A DNA stretch of 64,000 nucleotides. It comes from Glandiceps talaboti. Lineage: Eukaryota > Hemichordata > Enteropneusta > Spengelidae. Made by a program: the position numbers and the translations under genes. The DNA lies in assembly GCF_964340395.1 (NCBI RefSeq), contig NC_135558.1:20549871-20613870 (forward strand), read 5' to 3'. This document shows positions 12,970 to 26,100 of this stretch, piece by piece. The notes under the pieces were generated by a model that worked only from the letters and a program-made list of their open reading frames with translations, ran no database searches and was not told the origin of the DNA. Within the stretch, counting starts at the first letter, position 1. Every line of letters begins with the position of its first letter.

Positions 12970-14400
12970 GGGGGGAGAAGGGAGAGAGAGAAAGCTCTAG
13001 AACAGAGGAGGGGCATGGAAAGTGAGAGGGTAAAGCCCAAGAGATTGCTATCATTTGTATATGCATTACAATTGAGGTTGATGTTTTTTAAAAGATGTGT
13101 ACCATTGCAAAAATTATGTCAAAATAATTGATCACTTCTGTATCCTTTGTGTAATTATTGTTGTAATAAATGTTTCATTTTGTTCTATTACAATTGAATT
13201 ACAGTTTACAAGTATAAAACAAACAATAAATCATGGGAGATTTACCCAATGTATGGTAAAGACCGAACTAAGTTGGGACATGTTATTCTTTACTAGAAAT
13301 ACAAGTGGACAGTTTTAATACATTAAAATGAATTTACAATCTCACTCTTCAATAATTTGAGTGACTCACACGTAAGCTCATCAGTTAAAATTTGGGAGGG
13401 GACAAACTAACTATATTAAAAGCGGATAATGTCATAATTTAGGAGGTGACAAACTGACTACTAGTATATTAAAAGTGGATATGTCATACTTTTGGTCAAA
13501 GTCTGTTAAAATAAAGCTTCTGATACAAATAGGTCTGCACATAAAGTGTGGTGTTAACTGGTTATGTTGTTTCTCCCACAAACAATCTGAAGATCGCCAT
13601 GCATAATTAATCAATGCAATCACTCCTTGGCGGCACAACTGTTTTTGTAAGTCTATGCCACTCGAGAGCCTATATGTTCTGTGGTAAGGGTTACATAATA
13701 ACCAGGTGAGTGACCGCGCCCATAATTAAACTGGTAGCTTCAGTTACTACTAAGGTGAGTGTACACTGTGATATTACAATGAACAACAAGAAAATGCTAA
13801 ATAAACCGTTAACTCATTGGTAAAAAAAACATATGCTTTGCCAATGAGATAAACTCTAACGTACTGAAGCGAACAACTTCAATGTCAGCTGTTACGCACT
13901 GTAAAAAAAACTGATTTCGAAATACAGTACCGCTAAACATCGTCGTTTCACTGGTGAAAGGGTACATTTTGATACTCTTTTCAAGAAAATTGAATTACTT
14001 TTGATCAGAAATGGCTACACTCCTGTTTTAATAGGTGTGTTAATGTGTTGAAAAAAATAACGTTGAAGGTGAACAACAAGGTACGAACAATACGTGTATG
14101 ACCTATATGCATATTTGCACAAAAACGTCGTATGTGACGAGAAATTGTCTGTTGAGACTTCCCGCTCAAAACATCCATTTCATTTCAAGACTATTTTAAA
14201 CGGCAGACTGGGTGAATTGACATGGTACTATAGTAAAATGTATGGTAATGTTATCTGTCTGAGATTCTATGGCTTCCCTTTCGAATCAAACAGGTCAGTT
14301 GAAACGTCCAGCAAGCGTTATTGATCAAATACGCATGAAAAGTAGCATTTCCATCACTTTGACATGAGAACGAAAAACACTTTCACTTTATGATATCAAA
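12970..14400. other. Non-coding stretch left of the putative first exon
   Basis: It contains a 50-bp direct duplication (aggtgacaaactgactac, about 13390-13490) and a small hairpin (ctcattggtaaa/tttgccaatgag, about 13811-13850). A minus-strand frame behind acaaaaacag (from 13641, LCRQGVIALINYAWRSSD) is protein-like but lacks a pyrimidine tract and donor. Confidence 0.4.
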
Positions 14401-14412
14401 ATATATACTTAC

Positions 14413-14445
14413 AGCCTGTACCGAACCTCGTTCTTCTTTCGACAT
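14413..14445 (-). CDS. Putative first coding exon of a second minus-strand gene
   Basis: Within a CpG-richer stretch, ATG at 14445-14443 opens MSKEERGSVQA, followed at once by a consensus donor GCT|gtaagtatat (phase 0). The -3 base is A, a fair start context. I do not recognise the protein. The gene would run left, into 1-14400, and possibly out of the window. The best downstream exon candidate is at 9688-9858 (listed separately), but the link is not proved. The alternative is a chance ATG-donor pair. Confidence 0.4.
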
Positions 14446-14760
14446 GATCTTGGAGTTGTATGTCCCGACCAATTCTCGAAAAAATATCCTTCTATCAAGC
14501 GTGGCTACCGTCCAGTGCTGGAGAGAATAGATTGAAAGTGTGTATGGCCGTGTTCTGTGCAGTGTAGGCTAATTTATTTCAAGCACTCTCTCTCGCTCTT
14601 ATTTGCATACTGATGAATGACGTGCGGTTTCAGGATACCCGTCAATGCTGTACTGCATATGCATGTGAGTGCCCCACCTAGCCCCCCGCCTTGACACCTA
14701 GCCCCCGCAGTGAATCAGAAGTTTTTGCGTCGTTCGACGAATAGAGAACATGGACGTGTA
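14446..14760 (-). promoter_or_regulatory. Putative promoter region of the second minus-strand gene
   Basis: Upstream (to the right) of the ATG at 14445 the sequence is richer in CpG than its surroundings. It carries an exact octamer ATTTGCAT at 14601-14608 and a CRE-like TGACGTG at about 14618. No TATA box is in a clear position. It is called a promoter only because of its place ahead of the putative first exon. Confidence 0.3.
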
Positions 14761-14783
14761 ATATCGAAAGTATCCAGTGTTAT

Positions 14784-15152
14784 AGCTAAAATGATGTAGG
14801 CTTGGTGTATCACTCCTGGGACATTATGTTTTTGACACAAATATAGACATATTTCTGCTTTAGACTAACAATAACAGAGACACAATAAACACAGCAGGAT
14901 CCTTTGCCCAAGCATTACTATTCTTTCACAGTGCAGTAAAAACAGGCTTCTAATGAAAACAATATACATGGACTTGATGATTTTAATGGCTACAATTGTT
15001 CATTTTCTTAAACTGATAACCAACATTTCAACTTGACTATTTCTACATGTATATCCCCTCTGTGCACGGCAACATGTATGTTAAGTTGGCTGAGGATGTG
15101 TATTAAATGTCATGTCACATGAGTTAAACACCAAGCCTACATCATTTTAGCT
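14784..15152. mobile_element. MITE-like element with perfect 25-bp terminal inverted repeats
   Basis: 14784-14808 (agctaaaatgatgtaggctt plus ggtgt) is exactly complementary to 15128-15152, with weaker pairing for about 20 bp more. The interior of about 320 bp is AT-rich and non-coding. The target duplication is unclear. It sits just upstream of the putative promoter at 14446-14760. Confidence 0.65.
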
Positions 15153-15629
15153 GTACGTTAGTAATTCGACTAGCGTATCATTGGGTTTACTACGTATCGA
15201 AGGGGAAGGATCAAATAAGTTGGTTACGGCCACAGGTCACAGTATGGTTTATTTGATGTAGTGACATTTCCACCTAGAAGGTATTACCAGTGACAAGAAA
15301 TATGTGTATATCACATTACATGAATAGTGCTAAGATGAAAATGTGTTTGTTACACTGTTGCATTTGTACACAACAAAATGGTTAATTTTAATTTTAATGC
15401 CATATGGAATTGTACGAGACACGTCGGTTTTATTATGTGGGATCGGAATAAGCTTATTTACAATGTAAGTAGGTAACACCAATTCAAACCGAATAGGCCG
15501 TCCTCATAAAACCAATTTGATCTACAAGATTAGAGCTGTTGTGATGATAAAAAAAAATTCGGGGAAATTCGTTACTGCAGTTACATTTTTTGTAATTTTC
15601 ACGAGAAGAGTGGTGTACTAGTCTGGATG

Positions 15630-15860
15630 GCAACATGTGAATGGAGGTGTAAATGGTAACGATACTGTATAGGAACTAGACTGCGAGTGGAGGTGTAAAT
15701 GGTAACGATACTGTATAGGAACTAGACTGCAAGTGGAGGTGTAAATGGTAACGATACTGTATAGGAACTAGACTGCAAGTGGAGGTGTAAATGGTAACGA
15801 TACTGTATAGGAACTAGACTGTGAGTGGATGTGTAAATGGTAACGATACTGTTACCAGTG
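15630..15860. repeat. 46-bp tandem repeat, about five copies
   Basis: The unit starts aggaactagactgcaagtgg and goes on through aggtgtaaatggtaacgata; aggaactaga recurs at 15671, 15717, 15763 and 15809. Single echoes lie at about 8246-8292 and 17618-17690, so the unit belongs to a dispersed family. Confidence 0.85.
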
Positions 15861-16079
15861 TGTGAACTTAAGGGGAAATGACTACTGGTCATAAGGACCG
15901 ACATGTAGCAAATGCTGCTGGTCCTTAAGGAAAACTGCTGGTCCATACTCAATGCAGTCCATGTTCACGACCTGTATCTACACCCCTCCCCCATTTACAG
16001 ACTAAATGATTTTGAACTTTAATATGATACAGCATATCTTTAGATATAAAAAGTAAAAGAGAGTACAACGAATTGTTCA

Positions 16080-17240
16080 CTATCCACTATTATTTCATAA
16101 AATTTCCACTCACAGAGTCAAAAGTAAATTTTGGATTCCTAACCAAGTAATTTTTGACTCTGTGAGTAGAGATTTTCATTTGTAACTATGAACCCAGCTA
16201 GAGACTGCATATTCATTCTGTCCTTATAGACTATAGTGGTCTGAGACTGAATGTATTCATTCCACCATAGAAATACAGATCCATAGATTGTAGATAATAT
16301 GGGTGAATGAATCAATAAATCTACATTATCTGCAATCTCTAAGAGATCACAGTCCTCTCCTTCCTCTCTGTACGATTCACTAAATTCTGAATCACATAAT
16401 CCAAAGTCAGATTCATCGTCTGTGGCAACAGCTGATGTAGCTTTCCAACTCTTATCGAACGTAGACCACACATTCACATCATAGCAGAAAGTTTTATCGC
16501 GTAACTATCCCTCTTGAAAACTGTGTATTTGCTTTATTTCAATTTCCATCCACTCAGTGACACGGAGCGGTTTCGTCTTCCTTCGGTCTTTACATATGTA
16601 ATGAAGCCCCCCATAAAGCCCTACCCGTATACCCTACCGTGGTGTATTGAGTATCGTCTCTGACTGTTTGTGTAAGAAATCTGACCATGATGAAGAGAAT
16701 GGCTAAACATGTCTTAAAGTGCGAGTTTTTTTGACGTGGGAACGTGATATGGTAACTGTACTATAATGTGTCATCCACTATGTACCCGTGTTTGGCATGA
16801 TGCAGTAATTTTCCAGATACAACAATGGCAACAAAAATGCAACATTTCTAAGTCTACACGTTGATTATAACATGACAGGACGTACATTATCATATGCATC
16901 AAATTGAAAGCAATCAGACTACGCTTTTTTTTTACTGTTTTTACAAAAAAAAACCTATCGTACTGGAGATATCTTACGAAGTGTACCTGCCTTCTTTATC
17001 AGTTAAAACGCCATTTTCGATCGCGGCAACAGACATGGGGAACTCCGGTAAATTGATCGGGAAACCCAATAACATTTACCGGCTATACCAGCCTTTAAAA
17101 AACAGTGTATGTTTCGTCTTTTTCTTCGGAAGCTCATTGCCGCCTTCTAAATATCGCCACATACTTTATAAATTCAACGTGGAACTGTCTCAAACACGTT
17201 AAAAGTTTCATACACTTCGAGCAGTAAACTTTACAACAAT
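16080..17240. repeat. Dispersed unclassified repeat, copy 1
   Basis: It is similar along its length to 53100-53860 in the same orientation: cagcagaaa, taactatccct and ttgaaaact near 16480-16520 match 53125-53170; tgtttggcatgat and cagtaattttc match 53411-53445; tctttatcagt near 16992 matches 53660. A 16-bp inverted repeat (16108-16123 with 16152-16167, actcacagagtcaaaa) marks the left part. An open frame of 112 codons on the minus strand (16139-16477, acidic start) is of unknown worth. Confidence 0.5.
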
Positions 17241-18080
17241 GATTAAATGAGTACGATATCATGGCGGAAAAAGACGTATGCGCTGAATGCGTAAAATGAG
17301 TCTGAATGTCTAAGACGCAGATGATTAGACGCTGTATGCTACGTCATGTAGACATGATATCAACATTGGCAACAACACGTAGCGAGCTAGCTCTGTGCCG
17401 CTTGACTTGAACGAGATGTCGAGAGTAAAATAGGTAACACAAGATCAGATTCATGTAGGTGAAATTGGATATATCTTTGAATAAATGTTATTATTTACTC
17501 CAAATTTCAATCGGTCATAAGGACCGATACGTTGTTGTAATTCTGAAAAACTGTCAGTCCGAACGGAAATCTGTTGGTCTCGGGCCGAAGGACCGGCGTT
17601 AATTTCGCACGCTGATACTGTAAGTGTAAAGGAACTAGACAAGTGAGTGGAGGTGTAAATTGTAACGATACTGTATAGGAACTAGACGTGGTATACATGC
17701 CGAACTAGTTTTCGCTTCCTTTGGCTTGGCCTAGCTGTAATTTGACGCCTATGACAAAATTAATGGAAATTCAAAAATTTAAATATTGTATTGAAAACAT
17801 ACAAGTGAAACTTTCCACTTTGAATTCCTCTCTAAGACTACTGAAGAAAGTGGTAAAAGCAAATGATAAGTTCAATCGAAATAAATGATTTTGGTTGAGA
17901 ATAATGGAAAATTCTACCTATAAAGCACTTGAATGGAAACAAGTGTAAATGAAATAAAATGGTTGAATGTCCTACGGTGGTAATGTGAAATTGAGTGACG
18001 GAAATATCCCAAAGAAATTGGATGGTGTGTAATATATATTAGAAAATGCTGCGTCACGAACTTTTACTTTTCAACAGCAA

Positions 18081-18152
18081 AAATAGAATAGAATAGAATG
18101 GAATGGAATAGAATAGAATAGAATAGAATAGAATAGAATAGAATAGAATAGA
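18081..18152. repeat. (AATAG)n microsatellite
   Basis: Fourteen or so units of aatag with two aatgg variants. Confidence 0.95.
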
Positions 18153-20000
18153 TAACATTCATCCTTTTATACGCCTAAATAGTTGAATTTACGAAATAAT
18201 ACAACCGTTAGGTATAAACAAAATTGATGATCATTTGCTTCACGTCGCGATAGTTACAAAAAAAAAATTTTTTTCCGCTTTCAGAAAATATACTCCGTAC
18301 TCAAAACTCTATATTTCTTTCGCGTCTATTCCGTGTTTATCGGTTCATAGGAGATTGAAGAAATATGAGAACCCGTCAAATAGTCACATTGCTTTGAGCT
18401 TTCTGTCTAGAGTGCATGACAACAAGGAAAAACAATAGATAATACGTTCCATTTAAAACACAATGATCATAGCTATATCGGGGGATTTTTAAATACAGAT
18501 GTAGAAAAAAAACCCGAATTATTACGAGTGAGCTGTGAGCACCAAGATACATGTGGTATATCTATATTCCAGAGTCATTCAATACTATATAATTATTATT
18601 TATGTAAGCCAATACATAACAATTATAGTTGTAATACAGATACGTTCTTTTTAGAATGCGTGCTATCAAACAAGGAGAACAATAGATAATGGCAAGCTTA
18701 TGGAAAAGTCGCCGATGCATAATAGCCTAGAATCAAATTGTGTGTGGATTTTGACTATCGTCTCCCCCCCCCCCCCCAACCCCCCCACTTGATTGGACTC
18801 TAGGCTTCCATGTAAAGACGTCGACTTGTCCCAGTAAAGTGACATTTATAAACATTCCACTTACCCTTGGGCTTTAAACTCAGAGCTTCAACGCAACACT
18901 CGACTTACTCTGGACTTATTGATGTAATGAATATGTGGATCGGCACAATGAATTGGCGAAAGTATTAAATAATAAGCCCAACTGTTAGACACTACTTTTG
19001 ATCAATTTTGTATCCAAAACATTAGATAATCGACGAATCGTGTTAGCGTGAGTAGAGATAAACATATAATAGCAACAGCTTGCGTACACGGTATAATATT
19101 AGGGGAAACACAGCTGAATATTTATCGGGAATGACGGAAACGTTTCCAAGGAATTAAACATTCCCAAACGTGATATTTTGGAATGTACGATCACTTTCTT
19201 CCTTGTCTAGTGGTACAATCATCGGTTTCAACTCAAACTCGTATACATGCGTCAACATTTCAGTGAACAACGGATATGATCTAAGTAATAACTATTATTG
19301 TCAACATGTCAGAATCAGCCAAGACTTTGGCATTCCACTGATAAGAAAAACCTTGACTTCTTATTAACTTCTTGATTTCCTTGTTTTCACGTACATTTAC
19401 GCTTACTAATACTAAACTTCTTGGTACCACGTGACTAATTTCCGTCATAAGACACCGGAGGACACCGTTGTAGTACCGTCTCAAGATGTTGATATCTATG
19501 GATATATTATATACATTGGAATGCGGAAATATGGAATATGATACAAAAAATAACGCGACAGAATTATTTATGCGAGTTTAACACGTAATGCGAACATTGA
19601 CAGTTTTGGCTCCAGTCCCAAAGTCTGTTTGACTGTAAGATATATTTACAAAACATCGTGTTATTCAGCCCTGGTCGGCCTTCTGAGTGTTGATTTAGAT
19701 ACAGGCACTACACGTCGTATCTTGCAGATTATACGTCCTTCTACTTTTAGTCATTCCTGTAGATAAGATTTTACATCAAGATACAACACAGTAAACTAAA
19801 CATTTTCTATAAAATCTTAGAGAATTATCAAATTCCAACCAGTCTACCTTTAATTTGTTGATATTATTGCATGTGTTGAATATCACCTCTCCTTGATCAT
19901 CTTAATGTTTAACTAGCAAACAAATAACATTTCATTTTCAAAAATAGAGTTTGGGTTACAATTTATTGCCAATTGAAATAGACGAAGGAAAATCTCAACA

Positions 20001-20024
20001 TGTATGTATATATGTATGTATACC

Positions 20025-20055
<31 letters not shown>

Positions 20056-20130
20056 TGTATGTATGTATGTATCATATCATATCATATCATATCATATCAT
20101 ATCATATCACATCATATCATATCATATCAT
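20001..20130. repeat. (ATGT)n then (ATCAT)n microsatellite
   Basis: ATGT/GTAT units run to about 20071, followed by a pentanucleotide atcat repeat to 20130 that forms the apparent 3' tail of the minus-strand LINE fragment. Confidence 0.9.
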
Positions 20131-20508
20131 AATAACAGCTGGGTAAGGCTAATAGCCTATAAGCTGGTCCGCAAAACAAAATAGTGTCAATCCATGTCAT
20201 TATGGCTGTAGTGAGAAGTCAATGTTCGTAGAATATTTCGAGTGTTCCCAGAGAGAGAGAGTCCAGATTGTTCTTAAAACTGTTAAGTGAATTTGATGTG
20301 ACAAGCGAAGCAGGCAAACTATTCCATGTGTTGATGACTCTGTTTCCGAGGAAGTGAGCACGCACAGATTTGGAAAATCAAAATTTCTTTAGTTTCAATG
20401 GATGACCTCTTGTGACCCAAGTAGTGTCAAGTTGTAATAAATGGTGATTTGTGTTATATTTTCCGTGAGTGTATTTCCATAATTCTATCATGTCTCCCCT
20501 GGCCCTCC
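20040..20508 (-). pseudogene. 3' fragment of a CR1/L2-type LINE (reverse transcriptase C-terminus)
   Basis: Minus-strand translation from 20508 gives RRARGDMIELWKYTHGKYN, later VTRGHPLKLKKF, an in-frame TGA, then RAHFLGNRVINTWNSLPASL and SLNSFKNNLDS. RGDMIE, RGHxLKL, RVxxxWNSLP and SLNxFKxxLD are the usual C-terminal landmarks of Jockey/CR1-group reverse transcriptases. It is followed by a short 3'UTR and an ATGAT-type repeat at 20071-20130, which fits the microsatellite tail of such elements. It is 5'-truncated and dead. Confidence 0.8.
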
Positions 20509-20510
20509 TT

Positions 20511-20609
20511 GTATGTATGTATGTATGTATGTATGTATGTATGTATGTATGTATGTATGTATGTATGTATGTATGTATGTATGTATGTATGTATGTATGT
20601 ATGTGTGTG

Positions 20610-20641
<32 letters not shown>

Positions 20642-20674
20642 TGCGTGTGTATGTATGTATGTATGTATGTATGT

Positions 20675-20714
<40 letters not shown>

Positions 20715-20870
20715 ATGTATGTATGTATGTATGTATGTATGTATGTATGTATGTATGTATGTGTGTGTGTGTGTATGCGTGCGTGCGTGTGTGCGTGCGT
20801 GCGTGTGTGCGTGCGTGCGTGTGTGTGTGTGTGTGTGTGCGCGCGCGCGCGCGTGCGTGCGTGTTAGTGT
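20511..20870. repeat. 360-bp compound microsatellite (GTAT/GT/GCGT/GC)
   Basis: Alternating blocks of (GTAT)n, (GT)n, (GCGT)n and a GCGCGC run near 20838-20852. It abuts the start of the LINE fragment at 20508. It is strictly alternating purine-pyrimidine over long stretches. Long Cys/Val/Met readings through it are artefacts. Confidence 0.95.
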
Positions 20871-21069
20871 ATGCTTGTGCTTATTAGAAGTAATTATTAG
20901 ACCCACTCGTAACTCGGTTGAACACATCTCGGTAGATTTTACAATATATCCGGGTAGTATGATAGATGATGAAAATACGTCGACGTTATTTTGGCGGGAA
21001 AGTGAATTCTACAAGATACATATTGTTTCAAACAGACTTGATTTGAAATCATCGAGATTATATTAACAT

Positions 21070-24000
21070 TCCTATACAAATTGCATAGAATGATTCAAGA
21101 GACAAGACAAGACAAGACCTAAAGAGTACATATAGCCACAGGGGTGTGTAATATTTCTTAGATTGTTGTTTTCCTGGTCTACAGGCTGAATATAACAACC
21201 CTTTGACTATATATTCCTACATGTAAGGAAAATTTTCTACTAGTATAGAGATTGATACATTTGTAGCAGCAGGATTCGTGCGATATTTTCTTAAGAAAAC
21301 GGCAATCTAAGCAATAATACGTGCCCCGTGAACGTAGCTAGGTCGTGGAACGGAGGGTTGCGGTAGACTTACCCCAATAAATCATAAATTGTTTGGAGTG
21401 AAGGGACATTCAGGTGCTGCTTACGAAGCTGCTCTTGCAGAAATTGTTCTGTTTATAGGCGATATGTATGACAAATGGGGTATTCATTTTATTTATCCAA
21501 CATGTATTGTCCAATAACAGGAGAAAGAGGCAGTGTTAATGCTGGAGGAAACCAGAGTACCCGGGGAAAAATCTGCATTGTTCGGTAGAGTAAAGCTGAA
21601 CGATATTCTTCTTAATTCTTACTTACAGCACGTGGTAAATTTAATTAACCCTTGAATGGGTTCGAACCCCGATACGACGGTAGTGGCACGGTAAGAAGCA
21701 AGTGGTTTAAAAATTCGGCCACCGACAACCCAGATTTAGATTATTAATATATAAAACTATTAGACTACTGTCACTGTGTTTTTATACTTGAAAACCGGTG
21801 TGAAGCAGCATATGCTAAAACCTTGTTTGTAGCTCAAAAAATTGTAAAACATTAAAACAATATTTACAATATTTGTTTAATTGTACATACAATAATAAAC
21901 TGTTTACACACTTTTTAGGTTTTTGTTATTTATTTATTGAGAGTTAGAAACAAGGAGTTGGTCGATGCTCATATTTTGTTTTCAAGCAGGAAAAATTCCA
22001 AAAATACTTGAAATACTTATTTTCCATGCATATGGCCCCTTCAACGAGTGGGCTATGTTTTAGATTGCTACAATTGGAGGGTGAACACGAGGTTGGCAAA
22101 TTAAATTGTATTTCATCTCAGTGGAGAAGTCGAGGGAAGTACATTGGATACAGGTCAGCTGGGGGGGGGGGGGTATGGGGTGCGGGTAGTCTTACATGTA
22201 AAGTTTAATTTGGACATGCCAAATGTTTGCGGGATCGTTTTGTTTGAAAAAATATTATCAATATTGAAACCCTATAGAGATATTTATAGTGGGGAACGGA
22301 CGAATGTGATTTGGTGTCCGCTGGATGGCAATGGGTTGGTTTCCCGTATCACTGGTAGGAAAGCATAATATGGACATCTCATACCACCTCCTTCCCGAAT
22401 TAATTCACGCCCTTGATCCTCCTCAAAATTAGACGGGAGTGATTTTCTGCAAAATAGGTTTTATGTATTCTTTAAACTGACATTGGTGCACCAAAAACAA
22501 AAACAAAATCTGACCATCGCGCTCTGCTCCTGAACGTACAGAGAGACAGTGAAGGTAAAAATGTGACACATAATTTCTCTGAGAGAGTAGTTCAGATGAG
22601 AAGGAATTCGAGCATACAGGTGGTTGGAAAGTAGTAACGTACAAACAATGATAGTTGGTTGTTGGAAGATACAAACTCTCATAATTTAGGGCTATTGATG
22701 GTGCAACCTGACCCCGTTAAAAACAATTCGTTACTTTTATTAGTACGATGCCGGTATACATGTAGTCATTCATTCATTCAAGTGATCACGCCATAACGTT
22801 TTTAGATGAGATGCACTGAAGGATAAAAATAGGTTACAACATGTCTGGGAGTGGGAGTCTACGGTACACCAATGATTGATGCGTACTAAAACTTTACCGT
22901 CCGATATTCCTGAAATTTGAATACAATGAATGATTTGTAAAATTTCCGATGACAGTATTGAAAGTACCGGTATTTAGGCGCCAGGCTATTTTAGGATGGG
23001 GGTTGGTCTGTCCTGGAAACCATGGTGACGTATTTATCACCGATACTCACAGCATCCATTCAATTTCAGAGCATATAAGTTAGGGGTTGTATACTTGAGT
23101 CACTTTTCATTGACATTTTATTGGAGTTTAATAAGTTAAAGGAGAAGTTATATAAATGTTTACATTTTAACAGTTTCTGTTAATTTTAACAAAGCTGAAA
23201 TGACCCGTAATGCTCTCTCCTGTACATAGACCTATTTGTGTGACCGTGAACGCCAAGTCTCTATCTGTGCCTTGTTATATAGTTCGTTTTTAGCGGATTT
23301 ATAACATATTTCTACAATCCAACACTGCAATTCCAATTACCTAAAGACAATATTACTAAAGATCTCATTCATTTATCTTAAGTCTATTTGGCTCATGTCG
23401 GTAAATCGCATCCTGAGTAATCAACGGAGTAGGTACACCGAAGTCTGGATCGTTTGTATTCAAAATGATGGTACATCCCAGAAAAATATAATTATGCTGA
23501 ACGTCAATTTTACACCCATGTCGAAGAGAAAGTGTTGTATTATCATGTTATTGCTGAAAATACTGAGCTTTCCATCTTTCCTGTTTATTCTTAAATTTAG
23601 ATGAACAACGTTCGCGTTCTTAATAGACGATATAAAAAGTTACTTAAATTTGTAATAGATGTGAATGTGTTCGCTCTCTCTATGGTGTGTCAAATACTGT
23701 ACATGTGTTTAGCGTATCCCCTAGCTTCGCTTGGTTGATTTCGGATAAAAAAAACCCACACACTTAGTATTGGGAGTAACCATTGAGTCAGTCCTGAGTG
23801 GCCAAGACAGAAAAAAAGTGTCAATCATTTAATGTTACTAGGAAAATATTTTCTTTACTGTGCCAGATTCAACAATAATTATAGTTTTTTATGTTTACAG
23901 TTCTTCAAAGAAAAGGTCAAAGATATCCGCTCAGTAAAACTTATTATTGCAAAGAGGAAAAACAATGTTAGGGAGCCTTCAATATTTACAAGGGGGGGGG

Positions 24001-26100
24001 CAGAGGAAATCACACATGGTCTATTAAGAAAAACATGACCCTACCCCCATTAATACTGAACATTAATCAATATTCCTATTATATTTATACATACAAATTA
24101 AATGATTTTGACTCTTGTATTAGAAAGCAATATTTGTACATATACTACCATTGCAGGGGTTATATAGAAACGCCTGTGATCAGAACGAAAAAAAGTCTAC
24201 TTCTTATCACTATCAAACTGACAAACATTGATACAAAAACAACACCGGGCCCCTCTGATGTAAGTTCATATGAACGCACATATATGTACTTGTCTGTGGT
24301 TCACACGACTCTTTTGTCAGTTTGTTTGTGTCTGTGAAAGTTTGTCATGTTTTAACATAACATTCGAGTGTAAGCTTATATAATGCAACGTAATAGTCTG
24401 TCTGGTCCTAAAATAAACTTTCAGTGTATAGTCTATAGATAATTATATCTTGAGTTTTGGACGAAAAATCGCCAACACACATAACAATACAACAAAACAT
24501 ATACACGACATTCAAGTCTGCAATGAATACTTACAACAAATGTGATCGTGGAGTTTGTATTTTAGCAACCCGCTTGTGTACGGTCCTTTTCGAAATCTCT
24601 TGAACCGATTTTGAAATCTAAACGACAGAAGTCATCTGAGTATTTCAGAAGAACCGGATCAATGCCACTCTAATAGAAAGGCAACCGTACGCGTCGTCTG
24701 TCGACTGTTGGTTCTGAACTCAACACCTTGACGGAGAAGGAAGGGCCGACTTACTCCGTATGCAAGCAGGACTAACAGCCTAAACAGGATAATTGTTCAT
24801 CACCGAAATTGGTGCTAAAACTTTTCGTTTGACCATATCATTTATGTAAGGAGGTCTATCCACAGGGAACCCAGGAACCGTGTGACAAACAAAACAAAAC
24901 AAACCAAATAAAGAAATAGACTATCAAATAAATGACAAATGAACAAGCAAACGAATGATAAGTATAGGGACAAATAAAATAATTAAATAAACCAGCAAAT
25001 AAACATACTCATGGGGGTATACTAGATATGGTTTTTTTTTCTATACCCATCACTATCAAAACATAGTGATGGGTATGGAAAAAACAACCCCTAAGAACCG
25101 GTTTGTAAAATGTAATACATGTATACACAAACGTGTTCAGTACTATACACAAGCAGTTGGACTTGCTCAAGTGCCCAGGCTTTATTGGAATTAAATAATT
25201 TTTCAAAAACACAACAGAGTTAATATTTTGTGTGAAATGACGAAATTGTAGGATGAACGACTGTAGCCCTGATTGTGACTAGGGGGAAATATCAAGGACA
25301 TTTTCCTTTACAAAAGTAAAATGAATAACAAACTCAGAAATTTGAAGATTATAATGACACTAAAAATATCTTCCACGGGACTGTTTAACAAGTAGAATAG
25401 AATACCTTTGTACCACAACTATTCAAAGTCTTTATATTAACGTTTTATCAGGAGTCATTTGTGGTCTGTAAAAGCTACATCAGAATGTACAGAGTCAGAG
25501 ATGTACAGCTAGGTCATCAGTATATAATATGTGGTAAACTAGGGGTGAGATCAGAGTCAGAGATGTACAGCTAGGTCAGTATAAGTGGTAAATTAATTAG
25601 TGGATGAAATCAGTGGTATGATGGAAACTCAAGTTCTTTATTTTTTTGGTCCTTCTTTTCTATATCAAAGAATATTACAGAATCTATCTTTACTTAGTAC
25701 TGCTGGGGTTGGGGGGGGGGGGTACATGGGGTTGTCTGGGAGGAGGGTGTGTGTGACTTGTAGAAAATTATACAACATCGTCATGATACTGTGTCACCAT
25801 TCAGAAAAGTGATGGAATAGAAAAGAATACATAACAAAGAGGTACCTCGCATTATCTGTTTGTGAGGAGATGGGGGCATGAAGAGTTCGAGGTGCCGAGG
25901 GCATGAAAAGGGACTTATTACATACAATGAACTCTCTTGGGAGTACAATGTTAATAGTTTGTGGTAATGTAAAATTGGAGCCTGAGAATGCCCAATGAGG
26001 CCTTCTTGTAATATAATGTTTAACAATTTCATTTTTCACTCCCTCCACCCCATCAATATCATGTATTTTTGTGCATCAATTTTTCAAATAATTTGTATTG
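21070..26100. other. Intergenic-looking stretch
   Basis: Only a possible SINE remnant (21500-21700), poly-G runs (22161, 23990, 25713) and a CpG-richer patch near 24590-24770 stand out. The patch could be a transcription start, but no ATG-exon with a donor was found. Confidence 0.4.
21500..21700 (+). repeat. Possible tRNA-derived SINE remnant
   Basis: gctggaggaaaccagagtac followed by ccggggaaaa is a motif I associate with dispersed elements in invertebrate genomes. About 110 bp on, gggttcgaacccc matches a pol III B-box. No A-box at the right distance and no intact tRNA fold are seen. Confidence 0.3.

Noticed and set aside
12740-13066. Ser/Leu-rich and Arg/Glu-rich frames
   Set aside because: They are translations of the (GA)n and (GACA)n tracts.
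13432-13641. Protein-like minus frame (CRQGVIALINYAWRSSD) as an exon
   Set aside because: The acceptor lacks a pyrimidine tract, there is no donor, and no family is recognisable; left as a note only.
16139-16477. 112-codon acidic minus frame as a gene
   Set aside because: It lies in a dispersed repeat, the related copy near 53 kb does not keep the frame, and there is no known domain.
20449-21066. Cys/Val/Met-rich frames of 120-205 codons
   Set aside because: They are translations of GTAT/GT microsatellites; the same applies at 5738-5978, 27388-27732, 32597-32997 and 33334-33546.
21652-21672. tRNA gene suggested by gggttcgaacccc
   Set aside because: Only a B-box is present; no acceptor stem, anticodon arm or A-box could be found.
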